Of a stretch of 32,052 bases of DNA, positions 7,663-15,715 are shown in pieces. The DNA lies in contig NZ_RQYN01000034.1 of assembly GCF_003860135.1 (NCBI RefSeq), forward strand, positions 1 to 32,052, written 5' to 3'. The stretch comes from Tannerella forsythia (GTDB lineage: Bacteria > Bacteroidota > Bacteroidia > Bacteroidales > Tannerellaceae). A model generated the notes under the pieces. The model was not told the origin of the DNA. It made no database searches and worked only from the letters and a program-made list of their open reading frames with translations. Each line of letters starts with the position of its first letter. The first letter of the stretch is position 1. The translations under genes were made by a program, and so were the position numbers.

Positions 7663-8205
7663 ATGCAATACGAAATAATTATAGCAGGTTTTGGCGGACA
7701 GGGAGTGTTATCGATGGGGAAAATTCTCGCTTATTCGGGACTCATGGAAGATAAGGAAGTAACCTGGATGCCGTCCTACGGTCCGGAACAACGTGGCGGT
7801 ACAGCCAATGTGACCGTGATCTTGAACGACGAACGGATTAGTTCTCCCGTATTGAATGAATACGATATTGCCGTGATTCTGAACCAACCGTCGATGGATA
7901 AATTCCAATCGAAAGTGAAAAAAGGCGGTATTCTTATTTACGATGGATATGGGATTCATAAGCCGATCACACGTACGGATATCGATGTGTATCGTATCGA
8001 TGCGATGGATACGGCTACGGAACTGAATATGCAAAAGACGTTCAATATGATTGTGTTGGGCGGCCTCCTCAAAGTTGTTCCGATGGTAAAACTGGAAAGC
8101 GTGCTTCTCGGGCTGAAAAAAACCCTGCCCGAACGACATCATACGTTGATTCCGGCCAATGAAGCCGCTATCAAAAAAGGTATGGAACTGATCCAAAAGG
8201 TGTGA
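7663..8205 (+). CDS. korC: 2-oxoglutarate:ferredoxin oxidoreductase, gamma subunit
   Basis: A 180-residue gamma subunit with the N-terminal signature IIAGFGGQGVLSMGKILAYS and the mid motif PSYGPEQRGGTANVTV. It resembles the CoA-interacting domain of pyruvate:ferredoxin oxidoreductase. A longer in-frame extension exists upstream to 7543, but it would overlap korB by about 100 bases. The ATG at 7663, 20 bases after korB, starts exactly at the conserved N terminus. Its stop codon overlaps the GTG start of the porin gene. Confidence 0.93.
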   Translation: MQYEIIIAGFGGQGVLSMGKILAYSGLMEDKEVTWMPSYGPEQRGGTANVTVILNDERISSPVLNEYDIAVILNQPSMDKFQSKVKKGGILIYDGYGIHKPITRTDIDVYRIDAMDTATELNMQKTFNMIVLGGLLKVVPMVKLESVLLGLKKTLPERHHTLIPANEAAIKKGMELIQKV

Positions 8206-10379
8206 ATCGAAGGCGTTGTGTCTATTCTATCCTATACCTGTGTCTCAAATCGAGGCACAGGTTATATGCTTTATTGCTATGCCTGTTGTGTGTAACGACC
8301 GTATTCGCACAAGAGCGATCGCGCAGTAGCGGCCGCAGGGGTGGGTTTTCTCTTACGGCGCGTAATGCGGCACAACTTCCAGACAGTTTACTCGTTCCCG
8401 ATAGCACCCATATCGGTATCAAACGCATCAACGGTTATCACTTGACTGAGAAACTTGGGGATCGTATTCTCGCCCCTATGGATACCAATCGTCTGAATAC
8501 GGCAAATAGTACGTTAATGGAAGGACGAGGGATAGCCGGTGCCTATACCGGAAATATAGGTTCCCCTTATCAGAGCCGTATCTTCAACGAGCGAAAAGAA
8601 GAACGCGATTTTATCTTCGCAGATGCGTTCGACGGAGATATCCTAACTCCTACCAACGGATATTTCTATGATGTTAAGGTACCTTATACGCATATCCTGT
8701 ATACACGTGCCGGTGGTTCTACCAAACGTGAAGAGCAACTGAAAGGCGTGTTAACAAGCAATTTCGGAAAAAAAATCAATGCCGGTGTAGATTTTAATTA
8801 TATCTACAGTCGGGGACAATACACTTCAAACAATAACAAGCTGCTCAGCTATAGATTGTTCGGAAACTACCTTTCCGACCGTTACGAGGCACATGCACAT
8901 CTCCGTAATTTTAATTTCATCCAAAATGAAAATGGTGGATTAACAGATGACCGGTACATTACATCGCCGGATGATTTTGAAGATGGGCGTCGGGGAGTCG
9001 ACAGCAAATCGTATCCGACACGGTTTACTAATACATGGAACCGCGTTCGTGGTAAAAACGTCTTTCTTACACACCGTTATAATTTCGGTTTTTATCGTGA
9101 GATGACCGAAAGCGAAGCCAAACGAAAACAGGAAAAAGACGCTCAACGTGAAGCGTTGAAGAAACAGGAAGAGGAAGAAAAAAACTCGACCGGTCGCCCT
9201 AAAGAGCAGGAGGAAGAGGAAGAAGATCTTCATGCAAACGAAGTCTTTGTGCCTGTGGCCAGCGTTATTCATACCGTCGAATATGAAGATTTTCGCAGAC
9301 GATTTATTTCGAAAGATATGGGGATCGATACATGCTACGTGAACCGCTATGATACGGTTGGGCGCGTTCCCAATGATGTTTCGTCGGCTTGGAATTTAAA
9401 AAACACGCTCGCTCTTTCGTTGCGTGAGGGATTTCAGGATTGGGCTAAGTTTGGTTTAACGGCTTTCGTCAGTTTTGAGAAAAGAAACTTTAAAATGCCC
9501 GGAGACTCTGCTAAAGGAGCTATCCGTAACATGCAAAAGTACGATGAATACGCTACTTTCTTAGGTGCCGAACTTTCTAAACGACGCGGGAGCCTCCTCA
9601 CCTATCAAGGACGTGGTGAGCTTTGTGTGTTAGGTGATGATATCGGAGAGTTTCGCTTGACGGGACTTGTTAAAACGCGGTTTCAGCTTTTTAAAAGAGA
9701 GGCTTCCATTCAGGCAGACGGATACATCAAAAATTTGCGACCCGCGTTTTTCCAACGTCGTTACAGCAGTCGTTATTTCTTTTGGAATAAGGATCTGAAG
9801 AATACACAGCGGGTTTATGTAGGGGGAACCGTGGCTTGGGAACAAACGCGTACATGTTTCTCGGCCGGGGTTGAAAGTATTCAGAATCATATCTTTTTTA
9901 ACAAAAAAGGCCTTCCTGAGCAATTCGGGAGCAATCTGCAAGTTGTTACCGCTCGTCTGCGACAAGACTTTCGGTTCAAGGCTTTCGGATGGGATAACGA
10001 GTTAGTCTATCAGACCAGCAGCAATAAGCAGGTCTTGGCTTTGCCTCAACTGTCGCTCTATTCGAATATGTATGTAACGGTTCGACTTGCGAAGGTGTTA
10101 ATGGTACAGATGGGAGCCGATGTGCATTATTTCACCGAATATTACGCTCCATATTATGAACCGGCTACGCAACAGTTCATCAATCAGGATAACATTAAAA
10201 TCGGCAATTACCCGTTAGTGAATGCTTATGTTAATTTTCATCTCAAACAGGCAAGATTCTTTGTAACGGGATACAATATAAGCAAGTTATTTGCGTCTCC
10301 GAATTATTTTTCAATGCCTCATTATCCGATAAACCCCATGGTGGTCAAATTGGGAGTGGCTGTAAAGTTTAATAATTGA
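8202..10379 (+). CDS. Putative outer membrane porin (Porin_10 type)
   Basis: A 725-residue predicted outer membrane beta-barrel. A Sec signal peptide ends near CVTTVFAQ (about residue 37), and the chain continues with many amphipathic strands rich in aromatic residues, ending VVKLGVAVKFNN with the terminal strand expected of a barrel. The FVPVASVIHTVEYE segment (about 349-362) is a landmark of the Bacteroidetes Porin_10 family as I know it. The GTG start overlaps the korC stop and gives an unusually long N-region (22 residues) before the hydrophobic core. No better start is visible. Residues 303-342 form a highly charged Lys/Glu insertion ending in a run of Glu and Asp. The substrate is unknown. 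A stable hairpin lies under the signal-peptide codons. Confidence 0.83.
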   Translation: MNRRRCVYSILYLCLKSRHRLYALLLCLLCVTTVFAQERSRSSGRRGGFSLTARNAAQLPDSLLVPDSTHIGIKRINGYHLTEKLGDRILAPMDTNRLNTANSTLMEGRGIAGAYTGNIGSPYQSRIFNERKEERDFIFADAFDGDILTPTNGYFYDVKVPYTHILYTRAGGSTKREEQLKGVLTSNFGKKINAGVDFNYIYSRGQYTSNNNKLLSYRLFGNYLSDRYEAHAHLRNFNFIQNENGGLTDDRYITSPDDFEDGRRGVDSKSYPTRFTNTWNRVRGKNVFLTHRYNFGFYREMTESEAKRKQEKDAQREALKKQEEEEKNSTGRPKEQEEEEEDLHANEVFVPVASVIHTVEYEDFRRRFISKDMGIDTCYVNRYDTVGRVPNDVSSAWNLKNTLALSLREGFQDWAKFGLTAFVSFEKRNFKMPGDSAKGAIRNMQKYDEYATFLGAELSKRRGSLLTYQGRGELCVLGDDIGEFRLTGLVKTRFQLFKREASIQADGYIKNLRPAFFQRRYSSRYFFWNKDLKNTQRVYVGGTVAWEQTRTCFSAGVESIQNHIFFNKKGLPEQFGSNLQVVTARLRQDFRFKAFGWDNELVYQTSSNKQVLALPQLSLYSNMYVTVRLAKVLMVQMGADVHYFTEYYAPYYEPATQQFINQDNIKIGNYPLVNAYVNFHLKQARFFVTGYNISKLFASPNYFSMPHYPINPMVVKLGVAVKFNN
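8236..8262 (+). terminator. Stable hairpin at the korC/porin junction
   Basis: Bases 8236-8246 pair with 8252-8262 (ACCTGTGTCTC with GAGGCACAGGT) to form an 11-bp stem with one G-U pair and a 5-base loop. It starts 31 bases after the korC stop and is followed by an AT-rich, moderately T-rich stretch. It looks like an attenuating terminator for the kor cluster but lies inside the porin signal-peptide codons, so read-through would be needed. It may also regulate porin translation. Confidence 0.5.
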
Positions 10380-10382
10380 CGT

Positions 10383-11429
10383 ATGTTTTCACGCAAATTA
10401 CTCATTATCTATATCATCCTGTTGCTTCTCGTACTGGCGATTATGGGAAGTTTGATATTCCGCATGCAGTCTGTTGTTCAACCTCGCGATTACTATGAAA
10501 TCAAGCAGTCTGGTGTGCTGCGTATTGTTACAGAATACAACCAATCCGGCTATTTCATGTCGGGCGATACGTTGCAAGGATTTCAGTATGAACTATGCAG
10601 GAAGCTGGCCGAATATTCGGGATTGGAAGTTGAGATACATCTTGAAATGAGCCTTGACAAGAGCTTTGAAGGATTGAAAAACAATCGGTATGATGTCATC
10701 GCCCGTAACATTCCTACGACAACCGAACTGAAAGAACATTATTTGTTTGTCGAACCGATGGTGTTGAATAAACAGGTCTTGATACAACGTAAAACCGAGA
10801 ACAATAATGGGATAAAACCCCTTCGCAACCAGCTGGAGCTGGCCAAAAAGACGTTGTATGTTCCTCAAAATTCACCTGCTATTCTGCGCCTTCAAAATCT
10901 GCAGTACGAGATAGCCGACACCATTCATATCGTCGAAGAACCACTTTACTCTTCCGAGCAATTGATCATTATGGTGGCTAAAGGAGATATCGATTATGCG
11001 GTTTGTGATCACCAGATTGCTCGTCTGTCGAAGAAACAATATCCCGAAATCGATATTGATACCGACATCAGTTTTACCCAGTTGCAATCATGGGCTGTCC
11101 GCAAGTATTCACCGGATTTGTTGGACAGCCTGAACCATTGGTTTGCACAAATGCGAAAAGACGGAACATTTGATAAGATCTACCGGAAGTATTATCATAT
11201 CATACCTCCCACGACGACGAAGATTCGTATTCCCATTTCAACGACAGATACCGGTAAAGCGAAAGAATCCGCCGAAACATCAACACCCGTAGAAGAAACG
11301 ACTCATGATGCGGTTAAGCCGGTATCGGAAGAAGAAAACGGAACACCTTCTACCCTTCCGGAAGCGTCTCCAACAGAAGAAAAACAACCTAACAAACAAT
11401 TATTTGTATCATACATAATTACCGATTAA
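10383..11429 (+). CDS. Membrane-anchored family 3 solute-binding domain protein
   Basis: A 348-residue protein. A hydrophobic N-terminal segment (about 6-26) acts as an uncleaved anchor or signal. Residues about 42-272 form an SBP_bac_3 periplasmic-binding fold: SGVLRIVTEYNQSGY, GFQYELCRKLAEYSGLEVEI, and NRYDVIARNIPTTTELKEHY are typical landmarks, ending FDKIYRKYYHI. The same fold is the N-terminal half of the lytic transglycosylase MltF, but no transglycosylase catalytic domain follows. Instead residues about 277-348 are a low-complexity Thr/Pro/Glu-rich tail. No ABC permease lies nearby. It starts 3 bases after the porin gene. It probably senses or binds a small ligand or muropeptide in the periplasm; the ligand is unknown. 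Confidence 0.82.
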   Translation: MFSRKLLIIYIILLLLVLAIMGSLIFRMQSVVQPRDYYEIKQSGVLRIVTEYNQSGYFMSGDTLQGFQYELCRKLAEYSGLEVEIHLEMSLDKSFEGLKNNRYDVIARNIPTTTELKEHYLFVEPMVLNKQVLIQRKTENNNGIKPLRNQLELAKKTLYVPQNSPAILRLQNLQYEIADTIHIVEEPLYSSEQLIIMVAKGDIDYAVCDHQIARLSKKQYPEIDIDTDISFTQLQSWAVRKYSPDLLDSLNHWFAQMRKDGTFDKIYRKYYHIIPPTTTKIRIPISTTDTGKAKESAETSTPVEETTHDAVKPVSEEENGTPSTLPEASPTEEKQPNKQLFVSYIITD

Positions 11430-11438
11430 CAGAACAAC

Positions 11439-12752
11439 ATGAGATTTGACGAACTGAACCTTGGCGATGCTGTATTGGATGGACTGGAAGCCATGAATTT
11501 CCACGAGATGACTCCTATACAGGAACTTTCCATTCCTCCGATATTGGAAGGTAAAGATATTATCGGATGCGCTCAGACGGGTACCGGAAAGACGGCGGCT
11601 TATGTGCTGCCTATCATCAGTAAACTGAATGATGGGAACTATCCGCAGGATGCCATCAATGCGGTCATTATGGTTCCTACCCGCGAGCTGGTACAGCAGA
11701 TCGATCAACAAATCGATGGTTTTACTTACTTTGTTCCGGTCTCGGCTGTAGCCGTTTATGGGGGAACGGATGGTATTGTCTATGCTCAACAGGAGCGCGG
11801 ACTACAGATGGGAAGCGATATTGTGATTGCAACCCCCGGACGGCTGATCAGCCATTTGAATATGGGGAGTGTCGACTTGTCGCAGACGTCATTCTTTGTT
11901 CTTGATGAAGCAGACCGGATGCTCGATATGGGATTTTACGATGACATTATGCAGATTTATAAGAAACTTCCGCATGATTGTCAAATTATTATGTTTTCGG
12001 CAACGATGCCTCCTAAGATCCGCACCTTAGCTCAAAACATCCTCAAGGAACCGGAAGAGATCAAAATTGCCATTTCCAAGCCGCCCGCTTCCATCATGCA
12101 GACGGCATACATCTGCTACGAAGCACATAAAATGCCGATCATTAAGCAATTGTTCTCAAAAAAACAGCCTGAACGTGTCATTATCTTTTCATCGTCGAAG
12201 ATGAAGGTGAAGGAGTTGACCACAGCTCTCAAGCGGCTTCAATTCAATGTTGCAGCGATGCATTCCGATCTGGAGCAAAGCGAACGTGAACAAGTGATGA
12301 AGGAATTCAGGAACGGGCGTATCGGTGTGCTTGTTGCAACGGACGTTGTGGCACGCGGTATCGATATCAATGACATTACGCTTGTCATCAATTACGATAT
12401 ACCGAATGACCCTGAAGATTACGTACATCGTATCGGGCGTACGGCTCGGGGAACAGACGGCAAAGGGCTGGCCATCACGTTTGTTTCGCAACAGGAACAA
12501 GCGAAATTCAAAGAAATCGAAACGTTTTTGGAGAAAGAAATTTATAAGATCCCGCTTGATGCCGATCTAGGCGAAGCACCGGCATACGAGCCCGAGAAAT
12601 ACGGCCGTTCGCGTTCACGTAGCCGAGGCAGACAGTCATCGCAAGGCAATCGTCATCGGAAAAGCGGAGGACAACAGCAAGGCAACTTATCATCACGTCC
12701 GAAAGGAAATCGACGACGGAACAAACCTTCACAAAACCGATCGAACGGATAA
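11439..12752 (+). CDS. DEAD-box ATP-dependent RNA helicase
   Basis: A 437-residue RhlE-like helicase. Motifs in order: Q motif (F3 and TPIQ, residues 25-28), motif I AQTGTGKT (45-52), Ia PTREL (80-84), Ib TPGR (132-135), II DEAD (156-159), III SAT (187-189), and VI HRIGRTAR (330-337). From about residue 390 a basic, Arg/Ser/Gln-rich disordered tail (SRSRSRGRQSSQGNRHRK and on) probably binds RNA. Such enzymes remodel RNA in ribosome assembly and mRNA decay. The gene sits 9 bases after the solute-binding protein gene and 4 bases before ispE. The family is certain; the specific paralogue name is not. Confidence 0.95.
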   Translation: MRFDELNLGDAVLDGLEAMNFHEMTPIQELSIPPILEGKDIIGCAQTGTGKTAAYVLPIISKLNDGNYPQDAINAVIMVPTRELVQQIDQQIDGFTYFVPVSAVAVYGGTDGIVYAQQERGLQMGSDIVIATPGRLISHLNMGSVDLSQTSFFVLDEADRMLDMGFYDDIMQIYKKLPHDCQIIMFSATMPPKIRTLAQNILKEPEEIKIAISKPPASIMQTAYICYEAHKMPIIKQLFSKKQPERVIIFSSSKMKVKELTTALKRLQFNVAAMHSDLEQSEREQVMKEFRNGRIGVLVATDVVARGIDINDITLVINYDIPNDPEDYVHRIGRTARGTDGKGLAITFVSQQEQAKFKEIETFLEKEIYKIPLDADLGEAPAYEPEKYGRSRSRSRGRQSSQGNRHRKSGGQQQGNLSSRPKGNRRRNKPSQNRSNG

Positions 12753-12756
12753 TTCC

Positions 12757-13560
12757 ATGATTTGCTTTCCAAATGCCAAGATAAACTTAGGACTGTTTGT
12801 TGTCGGGAAAAGACCGGACGGATATCATGATCTCGAAACGATTTTTTATCCGATTCCGCTATGCGATGCCTTGGAGATTGTACCGGCTGAAACCGACTCT
12901 TTCCGATGTTCCGGGATGACGTTGGATTCGGATCCGGAGAACAATTTAGTACTCAAAGCACTTCGAGCATTACGGCAACAATATACGATTCCACCGTTAG
13001 CCGTTTATCTCAGAAAAGCGATTCCTTTCGGCGCGGGACTTGGCGGAGGATCGGCTGATGCTGCTTTTATGCTGAAGCTGGTTCGCGAATATTACCGCCT
13101 GCCGGTCTCGGACGATGAATTGGCAGAAATAGCGTCCGGCATTGGAGCGGATTGTGCATTTTTCATCCGCAATCGTCCGGTGAAAGCATCGGGAATCGGC
13201 AATATTTTCGAACCCATCGATTTATTTCTCGGCTCATACACGTTATATATCGTCAAGCCGGATGTGTTCGTATCGACCAAAGACGCATATTCGATGGTGA
13301 AACCGTCGCAACCGACGCATTCGTTGAACGAGATTATCCGACTCCCCGTATCAGAGTGGAAAGAAGTCTTAAAGAATGATTTTGAGACGAGTGTCTTTTC
13401 GCGCTTCCCGATGATCGGAGAAATTAAAGATGAACTCTATGCTCAGGGAGCTGTTTATGCTTCTATGTCAGGGTCCGGATCGGCCGTTTTCGGATTGTTT
13501 GAACATGATATTTCTCTTTCCTTCCCCGGTTGCTTCGTATGGAAAGGAAGCCCCCAATGA
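12757..13560 (+). CDS. ispE: 4-diphosphocytidyl-2-C-methyl-D-erythritol kinase
   Basis: A GHMP-family kinase of 267 residues that phosphorylates CDP-methylerythritol in the non-mevalonate (MEP) isoprenoid pathway. The catalytic Lys is in FPNAKINLGL (K8), the Gly-rich ATP loop is PFGAGLGGGSADAAF (90-104), and the catalytic Asp is in IGADCAFF (D132). It is slightly shorter than E. coli IspE (283), mainly at the C terminus. Its TGA overlaps the ATG of the next gene (ATGA), indicating translational coupling. No other MEP gene is present in the window. Confidence 0.95.
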   Translation: MICFPNAKINLGLFVVGKRPDGYHDLETIFYPIPLCDALEIVPAETDSFRCSGMTLDSDPENNLVLKALRALRQQYTIPPLAVYLRKAIPFGAGLGGGSADAAFMLKLVREYYRLPVSDDELAEIASGIGADCAFFIRNRPVKASGIGNIFEPIDLFLGSYTLYIVKPDVFVSTKDAYSMVKPSQPTHSLNEIIRLPVSEWKEVLKNDFETSVFSRFPMIGEIKDELYAQGAVYASMSGSGSAVFGLFEHDISLSFPGCFVWKGSPQ

Positions 13561-15407
13561 ATACCTACCGACTCACCGACTGGCTCCCCACAACTAAAAA
13601 AGAAATGGAGATACGCGGCTGGGAATATCTGGATGTGATCCTTTTCAGCGGCGATGCCTACGTTGATCATCCTTCGTTTGGGGCTGCGGTGATCGGGCGT
13701 ATACTCGAAGCCGAAGGGCTGCGTGTAGGTATTGTTCCGCAACCCGATTGGCGAGGAGATTATCGGGACTTCAAGAAATTAGGCATCCCCCGATTGTTCT
13801 TCGGAGTCTCTCCGGGGGCGATGGATTCGATGGTCAATCATTATACGGCGAACAAACGTTTGCGTAGCGATGATGCGTATTCTCCGAACCATCAACCGGG
13901 GTTACGTCCTGATTATCCAAGCATAGTTTACACAAAAATCCTGAAAGAATTATTCCCGGAAGTACCTGTTGTCCTCGGTGGAATCGAAGCATCACTTCGT
14001 CGATTGGCACATTATGACTATTGGCAAGACCGACTGAGACCGGGTATTTTGGCAGACAGTCCGGCCGATCTGCTTATCTACGGAATGGGAGAAAAACCCA
14101 TTTGCGAACTCGTACGACGCCTTAAACAAGGTGTTCCGTTTCGGACGATCAGAGACATTCCACAGACAGCGTATATCACCCATCATCATGAATCTATAAG
14201 AACGGAGGATATCCGTCTGTTTTCATTCGAAGAATGTTTGAAGGATAAACGTAAGCAGGCACAGAATTTTCGCATCATCGAAGAAGAATCGAATAAGCAT
14301 GAAGCATCGCGGATGATTCAGCAGACAGGGAAACGGTCCATTGTTGTCAATCCTCCGTATCCTCCGATGACAACTGTCGAAATCGATGCCTCGTTCGATT
14401 TGCCTTACACTCGTTTGCCGCATCCTAAATATAAAGATAAGGTCATTCCCGCTTACGAGATGATCAAATTCTCCGTTAATATCCATCGTGGATGTTTCGG
14501 TGGATGCGCGTTCTGCACCATTTCTGCGCATCAGGGAAAATTTATTGCTTCGCGCAGCAAAGAATCTGTTTTGCGAGAGGTTAAGGCCGTCACGGAGATG
14601 CCCGGTTTCAAGGGATATATCAGTGATTTGGGCGGGCCTTCAGCCAATATGTACCGGATGAAAGGCAAGGACGAACGCATCTGCCGGAAATGTAAAAAGC
14701 CATCTTGTATTCATCCCATCGTATGCAAAAATCTGAATGCCGATCATGCGCCTCTGCTCGAGTTGTACAGAGAGGCTGATAAGGTGCCCGGTATCAAGAA
14801 AACGTTTATCGGAAGTGGCGTACGGTATGATTTGCTATTGCATCCGTATGATAACGAGGCTTTACGTACAGCGGCGCGGGAATACACCGAAGAACTGATC
14901 AAGCATCACGTCTCGGGACGTCTGAAAGTGGCGCCCGAACATACCGAAGAAAATGTATTGAAGGTGATGCGAAAACCTTCATTTGCCCAGTTCGAAACAT
15001 TCCGTAAAATCTTTGATCGTATCAACAAAGAGAATGGCTTGAAACAACAACTGATTCCGTACTTTATTTCAAGCCATCCCGGATGTTCGGCTGTTCACAT
15101 GGCGGAGTTGGCCGTTAAAACGAAACAGCAAAACTTTCATCTCGAACAGGTTCAGGACTTCACCCCTACTCCCATGACGGTGGCAACGGAGATTTTTTAC
15201 ACCGGCTTTCATCCTTACACACTCGAAAAGCTCGAATGTGCCCGAACGAAAGAAGAAAAACTCGCCCAGCGTCAGTTTTTTTTCTGGTATCAGCCCGAAT
15301 TTCGTTCTCGGATTATGCGCTACCTGCGCAGTATAAAAAGAAACGATCTGATACAGAAACTCTCGAAAGGGATACGTGAGTTCGATGTAAGAAAAGGAAC
15401 AAAGTGA
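13557..15407 (+). CDS. YgiQ-family (UPF0313) radical SAM protein
   Basis: A 616-residue radical SAM protein of the YgiQ type. The N-terminal half has a cobalamin-binding-like, Rossmann-type region (DVILFSGDAYVDHPSFGAAV). The SAM-cluster motif is CFGGCAFC with cysteines 313, 317 and 320, a CX3CX2C spacing followed by TISAHQG. A second Cys cluster, CRKCKKPSCIHPIVC, comes later and is typical of the family. The C-terminal part contains GRLKVAPEHTEENVLKVM and QDFTPTPMTVATEIFYTG. The reaction is unknown. The ATG at 13557 overlaps the ispE stop and is preceded by a GGAAAGGAAG purine tract. Upstream in-frame ATGs (13530, 13539) would overlap ispE further. Confidence 0.93.
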   Translation: MNTYRLTDWLPTTKKEMEIRGWEYLDVILFSGDAYVDHPSFGAAVIGRILEAEGLRVGIVPQPDWRGDYRDFKKLGIPRLFFGVSPGAMDSMVNHYTANKRLRSDDAYSPNHQPGLRPDYPSIVYTKILKELFPEVPVVLGGIEASLRRLAHYDYWQDRLRPGILADSPADLLIYGMGEKPICELVRRLKQGVPFRTIRDIPQTAYITHHHESIRTEDIRLFSFEECLKDKRKQAQNFRIIEEESNKHEASRMIQQTGKRSIVVNPPYPPMTTVEIDASFDLPYTRLPHPKYKDKVIPAYEMIKFSVNIHRGCFGGCAFCTISAHQGKFIASRSKESVLREVKAVTEMPGFKGYISDLGGPSANMYRMKGKDERICRKCKKPSCIHPIVCKNLNADHAPLLELYREADKVPGIKKTFIGSGVRYDLLLHPYDNEALRTAAREYTEELIKHHVSGRLKVAPEHTEENVLKVMRKPSFAQFETFRKIFDRINKENGLKQQLIPYFISSHPGCSAVHMAELAVKTKQQNFHLEQVQDFTPTPMTVATEIFYTGFHPYTLEKLECARTKEEKLAQRQFFFWYQPEFRSRIMRYLRSIKRNDLIQKLSKGIREFDVRKGTK

Positions 15408-15715
15408 TTTCTAAATTTTTTACTTTTGGATGCCATTCTGTTTATTCAGAATTTCTTTCTACTATTTGTGGGATAGCAAGAGACGTGCTGTAAATGTTAA
15501 TTTTTTTGTGGATATGAAAAGAATATATATCTTGCGTCCGTATCAGATTACAAGAATCTATACCGGGAAACAATGTCATGTATTGCGATGAGCTTTCGTG
15601 TCGGGGAATATCATGAAAATCACGATAGCTACTTACGACTGCTGTTTCCGGAAATACGCTCTGAAATTTTACCGTGTGAATGAATGATAAGTTGAATTTT
15701 TAATGAGTGACTTGT
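15408..15715 (+). promoter_or_regulatory. Long untranslated region and candidate promoters before susC
   Basis: About 300 bases without a credible gene. TACTTTTG at 15421-15428 fits the -7 element TAnnTTTG but has no TTG at the right distance. A looser pair is TTG at 15506-15508 with TATATCTTG at 15526-15534. If the first is used, the susC mRNA has a leader of about 285 nt, long enough for post-transcriptional control of the kind known for Bacteroides SusC genes. I saw no recognisable riboswitch. A palindrome TTTCCGGAAA lies near 15648-15657. Confidence 0.4.

Noticed and set aside
15514-15591. 25-codon open frame (begins MKRIYILRPY) in the susC leader
   Set aside because: It is short, has no supported ribosome site and overlaps a candidate promoter. 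Nothing distinguishes it from chance.
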